NCBI RefSeq assembly: GCF_000716605.1
Contig: NZ_JNXE01000015.1
Location: 149,056 to 213,055, forward strand
Source: Streptomyces sp. NRRL F-525
Lineage (GTDB): Bacteria > Actinomycetota > Actinomycetes > Streptomycetales > Streptomycetaceae
Length of the DNA: 64,000 nt
Reading direction: 5' to 3'
In this document: piece after piece, positions 1-8,058 of the stretch
How positions within the stretch are numbered: position 1 is the first letter of the stretch
How the letters are laid out: the number at the start of each line of letters is the position of its first letter
The notes under the pieces: generated by a model
Told to the model about the DNA's origin: nothing
The model's input: the letters and a program-made list of their open reading frames with translations, nothing else
Databases searched by the model: none
Program-made: the position numbers and the translations under genes

Positions 1-1
1 G

Positions 2-865
2 GACGCGGCGGGCTGCGGCAACTGCGACACCTGCCTCACCCCGCCCGAGACCTGGGACGGCACGGTCGCCGCGCAGAAGGTCCTCTCGACGGTGGTGCGG
101 CTGCAGCGGGAGCGGGGCCAGAAGTTCGGCGCCCTGCAGATCGTCGACATCCTCATGGGGCGCCGGTCGGCCAAGGTGATCCAGTTCGACCACGACCAGC
201 TGTCCGTGTTCGGCATCGGCCAGGACCTGGCCGAGGGCGAATGGCGGGGTGTTGTACGGCAGTTGCTGGCGCAGGGGCTGCTCGCGGTCGAGGGGGAGTA
301 CGGCACGCTGGTGCTCACCGAGGCGAGCGGCACGGTGTTGCGGCGCGAGCGGGAAGTGCCGTTGCGCAAGGAGCCGAAGAAGCCGGCGGGTTCCTCGCGG
401 TCGGGGTCGTCCTCGGGGCGCGGCGAGCGCAAGGCCAAGGCCGCGGCGGTGGAGTTGCCGGAGTCGTTGCAGCCCGCCTTCGAGGCCCTGCGCGCCTGGC
501 GCGCGGAGCAGGCTCGCGAGCAGGGGGTTCCGGCGTACGTCATCTTCCACGACGCCACGCTGCGGGAGATCGCGACGGTGTGGCCGACGTCGGTGGGGCA
601 GCTCGGGGAGATCAGCGGGGTCGGCGAGAAGAAGCTGGCGACGTACGGGGAGGGTGTGATCGGGGTGCTGGCGGGGTTGGGCGAGGCACCGGCTGTGGCT
701 CCGGTACCGGCTCCGGCTCCGGCCGCGGTGCAAGCGCCGGCACAGGCACCGGTGCGGGCACAGGCGTCGGCACCCGCAACAGGGCGGGCAGCGAAGGATG
801 TTGACCCCGGGGCGGACTACTGGCCGGAGATGGATGCGGAGCCGGAGCCGGAGGACTGGATGTAG
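2..865 (+). CDS. recQ: RecQ-type ATP-dependent DNA helicase, C-terminal part (5' end outside window)
   Basis: The reading frame is open from the left edge, so only the C-terminal 287 residues are present. The first residues hold the CGNCDTC part of the RecQ zinc-binding site. An RQC winged-helix-like stretch follows (containing QKFGALQIVDILMG and DLAEGEWRGVVRQLL). An HRDC domain lies near residues 150-220 (ending SGVGEKKLATYGEGVI). The tail is a low-complexity Ala/Pro/Val repeat ending in an acidic segment. RecQ helicases unwind 3'-tailed DNA in recombination and repair. The helicase core cannot be checked because it lies outside the window. The family call is firm from the zinc, RQC and HRDC order. 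Confidence 0.9.
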   Translation, partial: DAAGCGNCDTCLTPPETWDGTVAAQKVLSTVVRLQRERGQKFGALQIVDILMGRRSAKVIQFDHDQLSVFGIGQDLAEGEWRGVVRQLLAQGLLAVEGEYGTLVLTEASGTVLRREREVPLRKEPKKPAGSSRSGSSSGRGERKAKAAAVELPESLQPAFEALRAWRAEQAREQGVPAYVIFHDATLREIATVWPTSVGQLGEISGVGEKKLATYGEGVIGVLAGLGEAPAVAPVPAPAPAAVQAPAQAPVRAQASAPATGRAAKDVDPGADYWPEMDAEPEPEDWM

Positions 866-1334
866 GGGGCGGGACTCGGCGTTGGGACCGGGACCGGGGT
901 GTGGGTGGTCCCCGGTACGGTCCTCGGCCCAGGGCGGTCGGGCTGGGGGCGTCGGCGCAGGGCCGTGAGACCAGGACCCTTGGGCCAGGTCTCAGCGCCG
1001 GGGGCGTAGCTCAGCGCGTTCGGGTAGGCCCGGTGGGGCTGTCCCGCTGGGTGAGTGCGTCGGGTGGGAGCGGCAGCCTGCTGCAGGCAGGCCGGGGCTG
1101 TCTGCCGTTGCCGTCGGCCACCGAGGTCGGGCCGTTGCCGTCAGGTTGGCGGTGTCGGCTGTTGCCGCCGGCCGCTGTCGTCGGGTCGCCGTTGTCTGCC
1201 CGGTCCCGTCGGCCGACTGCGGTCCGCCACGCGGTCGTTGACCCGGGGCCACCTATCCAGTGCCGCCGGCCTGGGTGCGCCTGCGCCGCGCCGTGAGCCC
1301 AGGTTCTCGGGCCCGGGGTGTGAGCTCAGGGCCC
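866..1334. other. 469-bp convergent intergenic region, no gene seen
   Basis: This lies between the stop of recQ and the stop of the leftward M56 peptidase gene. It is rich in imperfect GTTGCCGTC-like repeats. Short open frames exist on both strands but have no plausible ribosome binding site or recognisable product. The only structured element is an inverted repeat, TGAGACC (966-972) with GGTCTCA (988-994), about 100 bp after recQ, which could act as a terminator. Confidence 0.5.
966..994. terminator. Candidate terminator hairpin after recQ
   Basis: Arms TGAGACC and GGTCTCA are 7 bp and perfect, with a 15-nt loop that itself contains CCCTTGGG. No T-run follows, as is usual for actinobacterial terminators. 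The position between convergent genes supports the call, but the distance from either stop codon is large. Confidence 0.35.
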
Positions 1335-2273
1335 TCAGCCCAAAGCCGTGAGCCCCGGTGCGAACACGATCAGCAGCGGCAGCAAAGGGACCAGGGTCGC
1401 GACCGTCGTCGTCAGGGCTCGGTGGCGGCGGCCCAGCCTCGGGCGGGGGTCCAGGAGGCGGTTGACGCGTTCGCCGAGGAGGCGGTGGCTGGAGGCGCAG
1501 GAGAGGACGCCTCGGTGGTTGTTGAGCTCGATGAGGGCCAACGCCGTGGTCAGGTGGCCGCATTGGCGGGAGGCCGTGTCGTCGGCGGCCAGTTCGACCA
1601 GGCGGTGGGTCTGGTCGCAGAAGTGGGAGAACAGGGGGACGTGCGGGAAGCCGGAGGCCAGCGCGGTCGACAGGTGCAGGAGCCAGTCGTGGTGGGCGCG
1701 GGCGTGGCCGCGTTCGTGGGTGAGGACCGCGTCGAGTTGGTGGCCGGTGAGGCGGTGCAACGCGCCTGTGGTGACGACGAGTTGGGGCGGATGGCCGGGC
1801 ATCCACCAGGCGTCCGGGTACTCGTCCTCCAGGACGAGGAGGGGGCCGCGCGCCGGGGGCAGGCCCGCAGGTAGGTCGGGGGCGCGTTCGCGGAGGTGGG
1901 CGCGGGCCTGGCCCCGGCGGCGGCGGGCCTCGGCGAGTTCGCGGGCCAGCATCGCGGTGGTCCAGGCGGCACCGCAGGCGAGTGACAGCGTGAGGGCGAC
2001 CGCCCAGGCGGGGGCGGCGGAGAGGTCGTAGGCCGCGGTGACGGCCGGGGGAGCGGGGGCGAAGACATGATCACGGACGGTGTGGAAGACGGCGGCCGCG
2101 CCCAGGACCAGGGCGGCCAGGCAGCACAGCAGGACCGTGGCGACCAGGCACTGCCACACCCAGAGGCCGATCACGGGCTCCCGTTCGGGCCACACCGCCC
2201 GGGTCAGCGCGCGCGGAGCCGGCACGGCGGCCGAGAGGGCGACGACGCTCAGCAGGAGCAGGCAGACAGTCAT
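1335..2273 (-). CDS. M56-family (BlaR1/HtpX-like) membrane zinc metallopeptidase
   Basis: A 312-residue membrane protein with hydrophobic segments near residues 1-17, 36-64, 86-106 and 290-310. A zinc-peptidase motif HERGH lies at residues 186-190, followed by a downstream ELAADD-type glutamate that would be the third zinc ligand. This arrangement is typical of Streptomyces M56 peptidases, which usually sit beside a BlaI/MecI repressor and cleave it. No BlaI-like gene is next to this one. The start ATG overlaps the stop of a small upstream ORF (ATGA), so the two are probably translated together. The substrate is unknown. Confidence 0.85.
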   Translation of the reverse strand: MTVCLLLLSVVALSAAVPAPRALTRAVWPEREPVIGLWVWQCLVATVLLCCLAALVLGAAAVFHTVRDHVFAPAPPAVTAAYDLSAAPAWAVALTLSLACGAAWTTAMLARELAEARRRRGQARAHLRERAPDLPAGLPPARGPLLVLEDEYPDAWWMPGHPPQLVVTTGALHRLTGHQLDAVLTHERGHARAHHDWLLHLSTALASGFPHVPLFSHFCDQTHRLVELAADDTASRQCGHLTTALALIELNNHRGVLSCASSHRLLGERVNRLLDPRPRLGRRHRALTTTVATLVPLLPLLIVFAPGLTALG

Positions 2274-2431
2274 GCCACGGGCTCCGGATCCTGGTCAGCG
2301 GAAGTAACAGGGGGAACAGAGGGCGCGGGTGCGGCTGTACCCGAGGGCGGGTCCACGGCATGTGTGCCGCCCGCCGTCAGTATGACTGCACGGGCGGCCG
2401 GAGTCAGGAGTAAAGAGACCACCGGACTCAT
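2270..2431 (-). CDS. Small hypothetical protein coupled to the M56 peptidase
   Basis: A 53-residue frame starting MSPVVSLLLTPAARAVILTA. It has a hydrophobic N-terminal half and an acidic Pro-rich C-terminal half, and its TGA overlaps the ATG of the M56 gene by the ATGA arrangement. The hydrophobic start could be a membrane anchor. The overlap and position in the slot where a BlaI-like partner would be expected argue that it is real. The sequence does not look like a winged-helix repressor. An alternative is that the M56 gene is translated alone and this frame is chance. Confidence 0.45.
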   Translation of the reverse strand: MSPVVSLLLTPAARAVILTAGGTHAVDPPSGTAAPAPSVPPVTSADQDPEPVA

Positions 2432-2570
2432 CTCACCCACCGGCCCCGCCGCCCCTCGCGTCTCAGTCCCGCGCCACGATCCGCCCGCCGGCCCTGCCGG
2501 TCCCGCCGACCCCGCCGGGCTGACCCGCAGCTGCTCGCCCCATTTCGTCGGCCCCGTCGACCCTGTCGTC

Positions 2571-3785
2571 TCAGTCCCGCGGCACGATCCTGCCCGTGAC
2601 CTCGCCCAGACCCACCCGCGTGCCGTCCGCGCCCGGCGCCCACGCCGAGAGCGTGACCACATCGCCGTCCTCCAGGAACGTCCGCTTGCCGTCCGGGAGT
2701 TCGAGGGCGTCGCGGCCGTTCCAGGTCAGCTCCAGCAGGGAACCCCGCTCGCGTTCCGTCGGGCCGCTGACCGTGCCGGAGCCGTAGAGGTCGCCGGTGC
2801 GCAGGGAGGCGCCGTTGGCCGTCATCTGGGCGAGTTGCTGGGCGGCGGTCCAGTACATGGTGGAGAACGGCGGCTCGGAGACCGGGTGGCCGTTGATCGC
2901 GACGGTGATGCGGAGGTCGTAGCCGCCGGGTTCCTCGGCCGAGTCGTCCAGGTAGCGGAGGAGGTCGTGCGTGCGCTCCGGCGGGGTTGCCCGCGACTCC
3001 TCCAGCGCGTCCAGCGGGGTGATCCACGCCGACACCGACGTGGCGAAGGACTTGCCGAGGAACGGGCCGAGGGGGACGTACTCCCAGGCCTGGATGTCGC
3101 GGGCCGACCAGTCGTTGAGGAGGCACAGGCCGAAGACGTGTTCGCGGAAGTCGGCGAGCGGCACCGGGCTGCCCATCGCCGACGGCGCGCCGACCACGAA
3201 GCCGACCTCCGCCTCGATGTCCAGGCGGACCGACGGGCCGAAGACCGGCGCGGGGTCGGCCGGGGCCTTGCGCTGGCCGGAGGGTCGTACGACATCCGTG
3301 CCCGAGACCACGACCGTGCCGGCGCGGCCGTGGTAACCGATCGGCAGGTGCTTCCAGTTGGGGGTCAGGGAGTCGGGGGCGTCCGGGCGGAAGATGCGGC
3401 CGACGTTCCGGGCGTGGTTCTCCGAGGCGTAGAAGTCGACGTAGTCCGCGACCTCGAAGGGGAGGTGCAGGGTCACCGCGGAGAGCGGGTGGAAGTACGG
3501 GGCGATCGTGTCCTGGTGGGACGGGACCGTCACCCACGCGGTCAGCGCGCGGCGGACGTCCGACCAGGCCGTGTGGCCCGCGGCGAGCAGCGGGTTGAGG
3601 GTGGGGTGCGCGAGGAGGGAGACGTACGGCGAGCCGAGCGCCTCCGCCGCCGCGCCCGCGTCGAGGACGTGGTCGCCGAGGCGGACGCCGACGGTCCGTT
3701 CGTCCGAGCCGAGGGGCGAGAAGACGCCGTAGGGAAGATTGTGCGGGCCGAAGGGGTCGCCCTCGGGAAGATCGAAGGGGGGCAT
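2571..3785 (-). CDS. fahA: Fumarylacetoacetase
   Basis: A 404-residue protein that hydrolyses fumarylacetoacetate to fumarate and acetoacetate, the last step of tyrosine/homogentisate breakdown. The N-terminal SH3-like domain (GVFSPLGSDERTVGVRLGD) is followed by the FAH catalytic domain. Metal and catalytic signatures are present: DFYASENHARNVG, DIEAEVGFVVG (paired acidic metal ligands) and LLNDWSARDIQAWEYVPLGPF. The start chosen is MPPFDLPEG, preceded by GAGTGAGG; an upstream in-frame start would add 15 poorly conserved residues. No other homogentisate genes are adjacent. A short copy of its 3' end lies about 110 bp downstream (2460-2487). Confidence 0.95.
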   Translation of the reverse strand: MPPFDLPEGDPFGPHNLPYGVFSPLGSDERTVGVRLGDHVLDAGAAAEALGSPYVSLLAHPTLNPLLAAGHTAWSDVRRALTAWVTVPSHQDTIAPYFHPLSAVTLHLPFEVADYVDFYASENHARNVGRIFRPDAPDSLTPNWKHLPIGYHGRAGTVVVSGTDVVRPSGQRKAPADPAPVFGPSVRLDIEAEVGFVVGAPSAMGSPVPLADFREHVFGLCLLNDWSARDIQAWEYVPLGPFLGKSFATSVSAWITPLDALEESRATPPERTHDLLRYLDDSAEEPGGYDLRITVAINGHPVSEPPFSTMYWTAAQQLAQMTANGASLRTGDLYGSGTVSGPTERERGSLLELTWNGRDALELPDGKRTFLEDGDVVTLSAWAPGADGTRVGLGEVTGRIVPRD

Positions 3786-3969
3786 GGGTGCTGCCTCACT
3801 CTCGTACGTACTCGCATGTGGCCGCGCCACACGTTACGGGTGAGTTGCGCGAACCGGCAGTGTCTAAAGAGTTCGCAATGTCCGAAAAGGCCTTGTCGGA
3901 AGCGGCAATTCCGGCTTAGCGTCCTTTGGGGGACACGGACGGGGTGGGTCCGGTCCGTAGGGGGGACAC

Positions 3970-5250
3970 GTGGGGGGACCCGTGGCCAAGCGCTTCAGCG
4001 TGCCTTTCGAGGCCGACCGCGAAGTGCCGGGCCTGATCGTGAAGTTCGGCGACTATCCGCTGCATCACGGTGGGGTGGGCGCGATCCGGAGTCTGGGGCG
4101 CCTCGGCGTGCCGATGTATGCGATCACGGAGGACCGTTACACACCCGCGGCCGCGTCCCGTTATCTGGAGCGCGCGTTCGTGTGGCCGACGACCGGCACG
4201 GAGGAACCCGGGCGACTGGTGGAGGGCCTGCTGCGCGTCGGGCGCCGCATCGGCCGGCCCGCCGTCCTCATCCCCACCGACGAGGAGGCCGCCGTCCTGA
4301 TCGCCGAGCACCAGGACGCGCTCGGCTCCCGCTTCCTCTTCCCGCGGGTGGAACCGAAGTTGCCGCGTCGCCTCGCGAGCAAGCAGGGCCTGCACGAACT
4401 CTGCGTGGAGCACGGCATCCCCAGCCCCGCGGCGGCCTTCCCGCAGTCGTACGACGACATCGTCGAGTTCGCCGAGAAGGCCCGCTTCCCGCTGGTGGCC
4501 AAGAACAGGGAGGCGTTCGTACGGCGTTCCCGGCCGGCGGTGAACGGGACGACGAGGATCGCGACCCGCGAGGGGCTGCTCACGCTCGCGCGGGACTGGG
4601 GCGAGCACCCCGGGGTGATCCTCCAGGAGTACCTGCCGAGGGAGGAGGCCGAGGACTGGATCGTGCACGCGTACTTCGACCAGGACTCGACCCCGCTGGC
4701 CCTGTTCACCGGGGTGAAGGTGCGCTCCTGGCCGCCGCACGCGGGGATGACGGCGAACGCGTACGTGGTCGACAATCCGGAACTCACGGACATCGCCGCA
4801 CGTTTCATCAAACAGATCGGCTTCACCGGCGTCATCGACCTCGACCTGCGCTTCGACCGGCGCGACGGCCAGTACAAACTGCTCGACTTCAACCCCCGCA
4901 TGGGCGCCCAGTTCCGGCTCTTCGAGAACGAGTCGGGGGTGGACGTAGTCCGCGCCATGCACCTCGACCTGACCGGCCGCTCCGTCCCGGAGGGGGAGCA
5001 GCGCGCCGGCCACCGGTACATCGTGGAGAACATCGACCTGCCCGCCCTCCTCGCCTACCGCCGCAGCGGCTATACGACGCCGCACGCGCCGGCGCGGGCG
5101 AGCGGGACGGAGCTGGCCTGGCTCGCGGGTGACGACCTGCGGCCGTTCTTCACGATGCTGGCCCGCTTCGTGCGGCCGGGCGCGAAGCACCTGTATCAGC
5201 TGTGGCGCACCAACCGGCGCGGCAGCGGCACCAGTAGCGGCAAGCAGTGA
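3970..5250 (+). CDS. ATP-grasp carboxylate-amine ligase-like protein
   Basis: A 426-residue (or 422, from GTG at 3982) ATP-grasp protein. The N-terminal pre-ATP-grasp fold (VKFGDYPLHHGGVGAIRSLGRLGVPMYAIT) is followed by the central ATP-binding region (FPLVAKNREAF, GVILQEYLPREEAEDWIVHAYFD) and metal-binding residues in IDLDLRFDRRDGQYKLLDFNPRMGAQF. ATP-grasp ligases join a carboxylate to an amine or thiol through an acyl-phosphate. Both GTG starts have purine-rich sites upstream. The FAD-dependent gene begins about 100 bp downstream in the same direction, suggesting a two-gene unit. The substrate cannot be told; it could tailor an amino acid, peptide or sugar acid. Confidence 0.85.
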   Translation: MGGPVAKRFSVPFEADREVPGLIVKFGDYPLHHGGVGAIRSLGRLGVPMYAITEDRYTPAAASRYLERAFVWPTTGTEEPGRLVEGLLRVGRRIGRPAVLIPTDEEAAVLIAEHQDALGSRFLFPRVEPKLPRRLASKQGLHELCVEHGIPSPAAAFPQSYDDIVEFAEKARFPLVAKNREAFVRRSRPAVNGTTRIATREGLLTLARDWGEHPGVILQEYLPREEAEDWIVHAYFDQDSTPLALFTGVKVRSWPPHAGMTANAYVVDNPELTDIAARFIKQIGFTGVIDLDLRFDRRDGQYKLLDFNPRMGAQFRLFENESGVDVVRAMHLDLTGRSVPEGEQRAGHRYIVENIDLPALLAYRRSGYTTPHAPARASGTELAWLAGDDLRPFFTMLARFVRPGAKHLYQLWRTNRRGSGTSSGKQ

Positions 5251-5353
5251 CTCCAGCAGCGAGCAAGTAACGAGCAAGTAGCGCAAGGGGCACGCGAGTT
5301 CGAGCAGCGGCCCCGGCACGAAGTGACGAATTGACGTCCTGGGGAGGGACTTC

Positions 5354-6574
5354 GTGATTCAACCGGTAGCAGTCATCGGCGCCGGGCCGTTCGGCCTGTC
5401 CACCGCCGCGCATCTGCGGGCACGCGGCATTCCGGTCCGTGTCTTCGGCGAGCCCATGGTCAGCTGGCGTGACCACATGCCCGCCGGGATGCTCCTGAAG
5501 TCGACCCCCGCCGCCTCCAGCCTCGACGCCCCGCAGCCCGGCCACAACCTCGTCGACTACTGCGACGCGGCCGGTATCCCCCGCCTGGTCACCGACGAGG
5601 ACATCATCCCCGTGGAGACCTTCATCGCCTACGGCGAGTGGTTCCAGCAGAAGCTGGTGCCCGAGCTGGAGCGGGTGCGGGTCGTCTCCGTCGACCGGAA
5701 GACGGGCGGCGGCTTCGAACTCAAGCTGGACTCGGGGGAGTTGTTCACGGCGAGGGCGGTCGTGGTCGCGACCGGGCTGTACGGCCTGGCCCACCTCCCG
5801 CCGGAGCTGGCCGCGGCGGCGGTCGACGGGCCCGCGCCCACCGGTCCCGTCTCGCACAGTTCCCAGCACCACGACCTGAGCGGGTTCAAGGGCAAGGAGC
5901 TGATCGTCGTCGGCGCCGGTCAATCCGCCCTGGAGACGGCGGTGTTGGCGGCGGAGGCGGGTGCGAACGTGCGGATCGTCTCGCGCGGGCACGGCCGGGT
6001 CGCCTTCGGCGCACCTCCGTGGAAGCAGCCGAAGCTGCGCCCCGAGTCGCCGTTCGGGCGCGCGTGGTCGCTGTGGGCGCTGAGCTACTACCCCCAGCCG
6101 TACCGCCACCTCCCCGAGCAGACCCGGCACTACCTGGTCCGCCGGGTGCTCGGGCCGCTCGGGGCGTGGTGGCTGCGCGAGCGGTTCGAGGGGAAGGTGC
6201 AGGTCAGCGAGGTCGAGCGGATCGTGCAGGCCGAGGCGGGCGGGGGCGCGGGCGCGGCGGACGGCGGCCCGGTGCTCACCGTCGCGACGCCGGGCGGAGC
6301 CACGCAGCACCTCACCGCCGACCACGTCATCGCCGCGACGGGGTACCGGGTCGACATCGCGGCGATGGACTTCCTCGGGCACGAGCTGCGCACCCAGCTG
6401 GCGGTGAGCCGGGGTACGCCGAAACTCGGCGCCGGGTATGTGTCGTCCGTGCCGGGCGTCTACTTCACGGGGCTGCCGTCGGCGTCGTCGTACGGGCCGG
6501 TGATGCGGTTCGTGTGCGGGACCGAGTTCGCTTCGCCGAGGCTGGCGAAGCATCTGGCGGCCGCGCACGGGTAG
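5354..6574 (+). CDS. FAD-dependent oxidoreductase (flavin monooxygenase-like)
   Basis: A 406-residue flavoprotein. The N-terminal FAD Rossmann motif is VIGAGPFGLSTAAHL (residues 6-20). A second nucleotide-binding motif, IVVGAGQSALETAVLAAEAG, occurs mid-protein, and an ATGYR motif near residue 330 is typical of flavin monooxygenases and N-hydroxylases. The GTG start follows a clear GGGGAGGGAC site. The arrangement resembles class B monooxygenases that oxidise amines or ketones with NAD(P)H and oxygen. The neighbouring ATP-grasp gene suggests a small tailoring module. The substrate is unknown. Confidence 0.85.
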   Translation: MIQPVAVIGAGPFGLSTAAHLRARGIPVRVFGEPMVSWRDHMPAGMLLKSTPAASSLDAPQPGHNLVDYCDAAGIPRLVTDEDIIPVETFIAYGEWFQQKLVPELERVRVVSVDRKTGGGFELKLDSGELFTARAVVVATGLYGLAHLPPELAAAAVDGPAPTGPVSHSSQHHDLSGFKGKELIVVGAGQSALETAVLAAEAGANVRIVSRGHGRVAFGAPPWKQPKLRPESPFGRAWSLWALSYYPQPYRHLPEQTRHYLVRRVLGPLGAWWLRERFEGKVQVSEVERIVQAEAGGGAGAADGGPVLTVATPGGATQHLTADHVIAATGYRVDIAAMDFLGHELRTQLAVSRGTPKLGAGYVSSVPGVYFTGLPSASSYGPVMRFVCGTEFASPRLAKHLAAAHG

Positions 6575-6588
6575 TTGGCGGCAGGGGC

Positions 6589-7266
6589 TCAGCCCGTTGT
6601 GGAGCGGGCGACGCGGAAGCCGACGTCGTCCACGCGGAAGGTGGGGTGGCTTCGGCGGCGCACGGAGGCGCGGCAGCTCCAGTGCTCGTCGAACCATCCG
6701 CCGCCGCGCAGGACGCGGTAGGTGCCGTAGACCTCCGGGTCGTAGAGGTCCCAGCACCACTCCCAGACGTTGCCCAGCATGTCGTGCAGCCCCCAGGGGT
6801 TGGGGCGTCGGCCGCCCGGCTCGTGGGGTCGCTCGCCGGAGTTGCCTCGGTGCCAGGCGATGTCGTCGAGGGGCCCGTAGCGCGGGCCGCTCGTCCCCGC
6901 CCGGCACGCGTACTCCCACTCGGCTTCGGTGGGGAGACGGTAGCCGTCGGCGGAGGGGTCGCGCAGGACGGGTTCGCCCTGGGCGTCGAAGTCGTACGCC
7001 GGGGTCAACTCCTCCTGCTGGGAAAGGGAGTTGCAGAAGAGGACCGCGTCCCGCCACGACACGGTCTCCACGGGGAGGCGGCCGTCGCCCTGAGCGGTGC
7101 TGGGGCGTTCGCCGGTGACCTGGGCGTACTGGTCCTGGGTGACGGGCAGGGTGCCGAGGTGGAAGGGGGCGAGGTCGACGCTCCAACTCCGTTGCGTACG
7201 GCGGTCGGTGAGGGTGACCTGGCCGGGCGGGATCGGGGTGAGGCCGATGTGGGTGGTTGTGCCCAT
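6589..7266 (-). CDS. SUMF1/FGE-domain protein (formylglycine-generating enzyme-like)
   Basis: A 225-residue protein covering one complete SUMF1 (FGE-sulfatase) domain: PVTQDQYAQV, PVETVSWRDAVLFCNSLS, YRLPTEAEWEYACRAG, NPWGLHDMLGNVWEWCWD, RVLRGGGWFDEHWSCRASVRR and the closing VGFRVAR. True formylglycine-generating enzymes use two cysteines about five residues apart in the RGGS segment. Here only the second is present (WSCRAS) and the first position is not Cys, so it is more likely a related SUMF1-fold protein than a sulfatase activator. It is the second gene of a tight pair: its ATG is 3 bp after the stop of the nucleotidyltransferase gene. No sulfatase gene lies in the window. Confidence 0.85.
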   Translation of the reverse strand: MGTTTHIGLTPIPPGQVTLTDRRTQRSWSVDLAPFHLGTLPVTQDQYAQVTGERPSTAQGDGRLPVETVSWRDAVLFCNSLSQQEELTPAYDFDAQGEPVLRDPSADGYRLPTEAEWEYACRAGTSGPRYGPLDDIAWHRGNSGERPHEPGGRRPNPWGLHDMLGNVWEWCWDLYDPEVYGTYRVLRGGGWFDEHWSCRASVRRRSHPTFRVDDVGFRVARSTTG

Positions 7267-7269
7267 GGG

Positions 7270-8004
7270 TTACGTCAGCTCCGTGAGCATCGGGGTTAGG
7301 CGGGCGGAGAGTTCGGGGTCGGAGTGGTCAAGTTCCGTTGCCGTGGCGGTGATTGTGGCGGTGAGCGCGCGGCGGAGTTCTGGTTCCGTGAGGGAGCGGA
7401 TGAGGGTGGATTCCAGGGGGGTCGTCACCTCGGCCGGTAGCAGGTGGGCGCCCTTCGAGTAGGCGGTGGGGAGATTCAGGCGTAGGCAGGCCAGGGTGAT
7501 CAGTTGGTCGCGCAGGGCGTTGATCCAGTGTGCCGCTTGCCAACTCCGGCCCCGTTCAAGGCAGATGCGGGCGTGCAGGGCGTGGTGCCAGGCGTGGCCG
7601 ATCAGGGTGTCGCGGTCGGGGGCGGCGAACGGCGGCTGTTCGTGCGGGGTGCCGAAGAGTGTCTGCCAGGCCGGACCCCGGGCGCCGAACTCTGACTCCG
7701 GGGCGAAGGTGAGGTCCAGCTCCACCCACCCCGGCAGCAGGAAGACCCGGATCACGCTCGCGCCGCCGACGCCGAGGTCCCAGTGGTGCCGGGCGCCCAA
7801 CTCGTCGTGGATCCACGCCGTCCAGCGACCTACGGCCTCGACGACGTCGCCCCGCACGGCCAGCACGATGTCCGTGTCCGACCAGCGGTCGCCGGTGCCG
7901 GTGGCGTGCGAGCCGGTGTGGGCGAAGCCGACGATTGCGGCGTCGGCCTCGGCGTGGGCGAGGAGTCGGGCGCGAGTGCGGTCGCGTTGTTCGGGGGTGA
8001 ACAT
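7270..8004 (-). CDS. Nucleotidyltransferase-domain protein
   Basis: About 244 residues from the chosen ATG; in-frame starts at 8019 and 8037 also exist and none has a strong ribosome binding site. A Pol-beta/MNT-type nucleotidyltransferase core is visible: HTGSHATGTGDRWSDTDIVL carries the G-S and D-x-D metal-binding pattern, and VELDLTF supplies the third acidic residue. The C-terminal half is helical, as in aminoglycoside and lincosamide nucleotidyltransferases. It could modify an aminoglycoside-like small molecule, or be an uncharacterised housekeeping family. It is the first gene of the pair with the SUMF1-domain protein and is divergent from the next gene. Confidence 0.75.
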   Translation of the reverse strand: MFTPEQRDRTRARLLAHAEADAAIVGFAHTGSHATGTGDRWSDTDIVLAVRGDVVEAVGRWTAWIHDELGARHHWDLGVGGASVIRVFLLPGWVELDLTFAPESEFGARGPAWQTLFGTPHEQPPFAAPDRDTLIGHAWHHALHARICLERGRSWQAAHWINALRDQLITLACLRLNLPTAYSKGAHLLPAEVTTPLESTLIRSLTEPELRRALTATITATATELDHSDPELSARLTPMLTELT

Positions 8005-8058
8005 GCCTCGATGATGCATGCCCGGGGTCTTCGCCACGCATTGTCAGTGGGGCAGGGC

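Noticed and set aside
1000..1072. tRNA-like 5' segment (GGGGGCGTAGCTCAGCGCGTTCGGGTAG)
   Set aside because: It looks like a D arm, but no anticodon stem, no TTCRA T loop and no matching 3' acceptor strand follow at the right distances.
2067..5132. Very long open frame on the + strand opposite fumarylacetoacetase and through the ATP-grasp gene
   Set aside because: It is a product of high-GC codon bias. It runs antisense to one clear gene and out of frame with another, and the translation is low-complexity Arg/Gly/Ala.
5150..7186. 678-codon leftward open frame across the FAD oxidoreductase
   Set aside because: It lies antisense to a gene with clear FAD motifs and its own translation has no family motifs, only Arg/Pro/Gly bias.
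6589..7266. True formylglycine-generating enzyme
   Set aside because: Only one of the two active-site cysteines is present and there is no sulfatase gene in the window, so the call was limited to SUMF1-domain protein.
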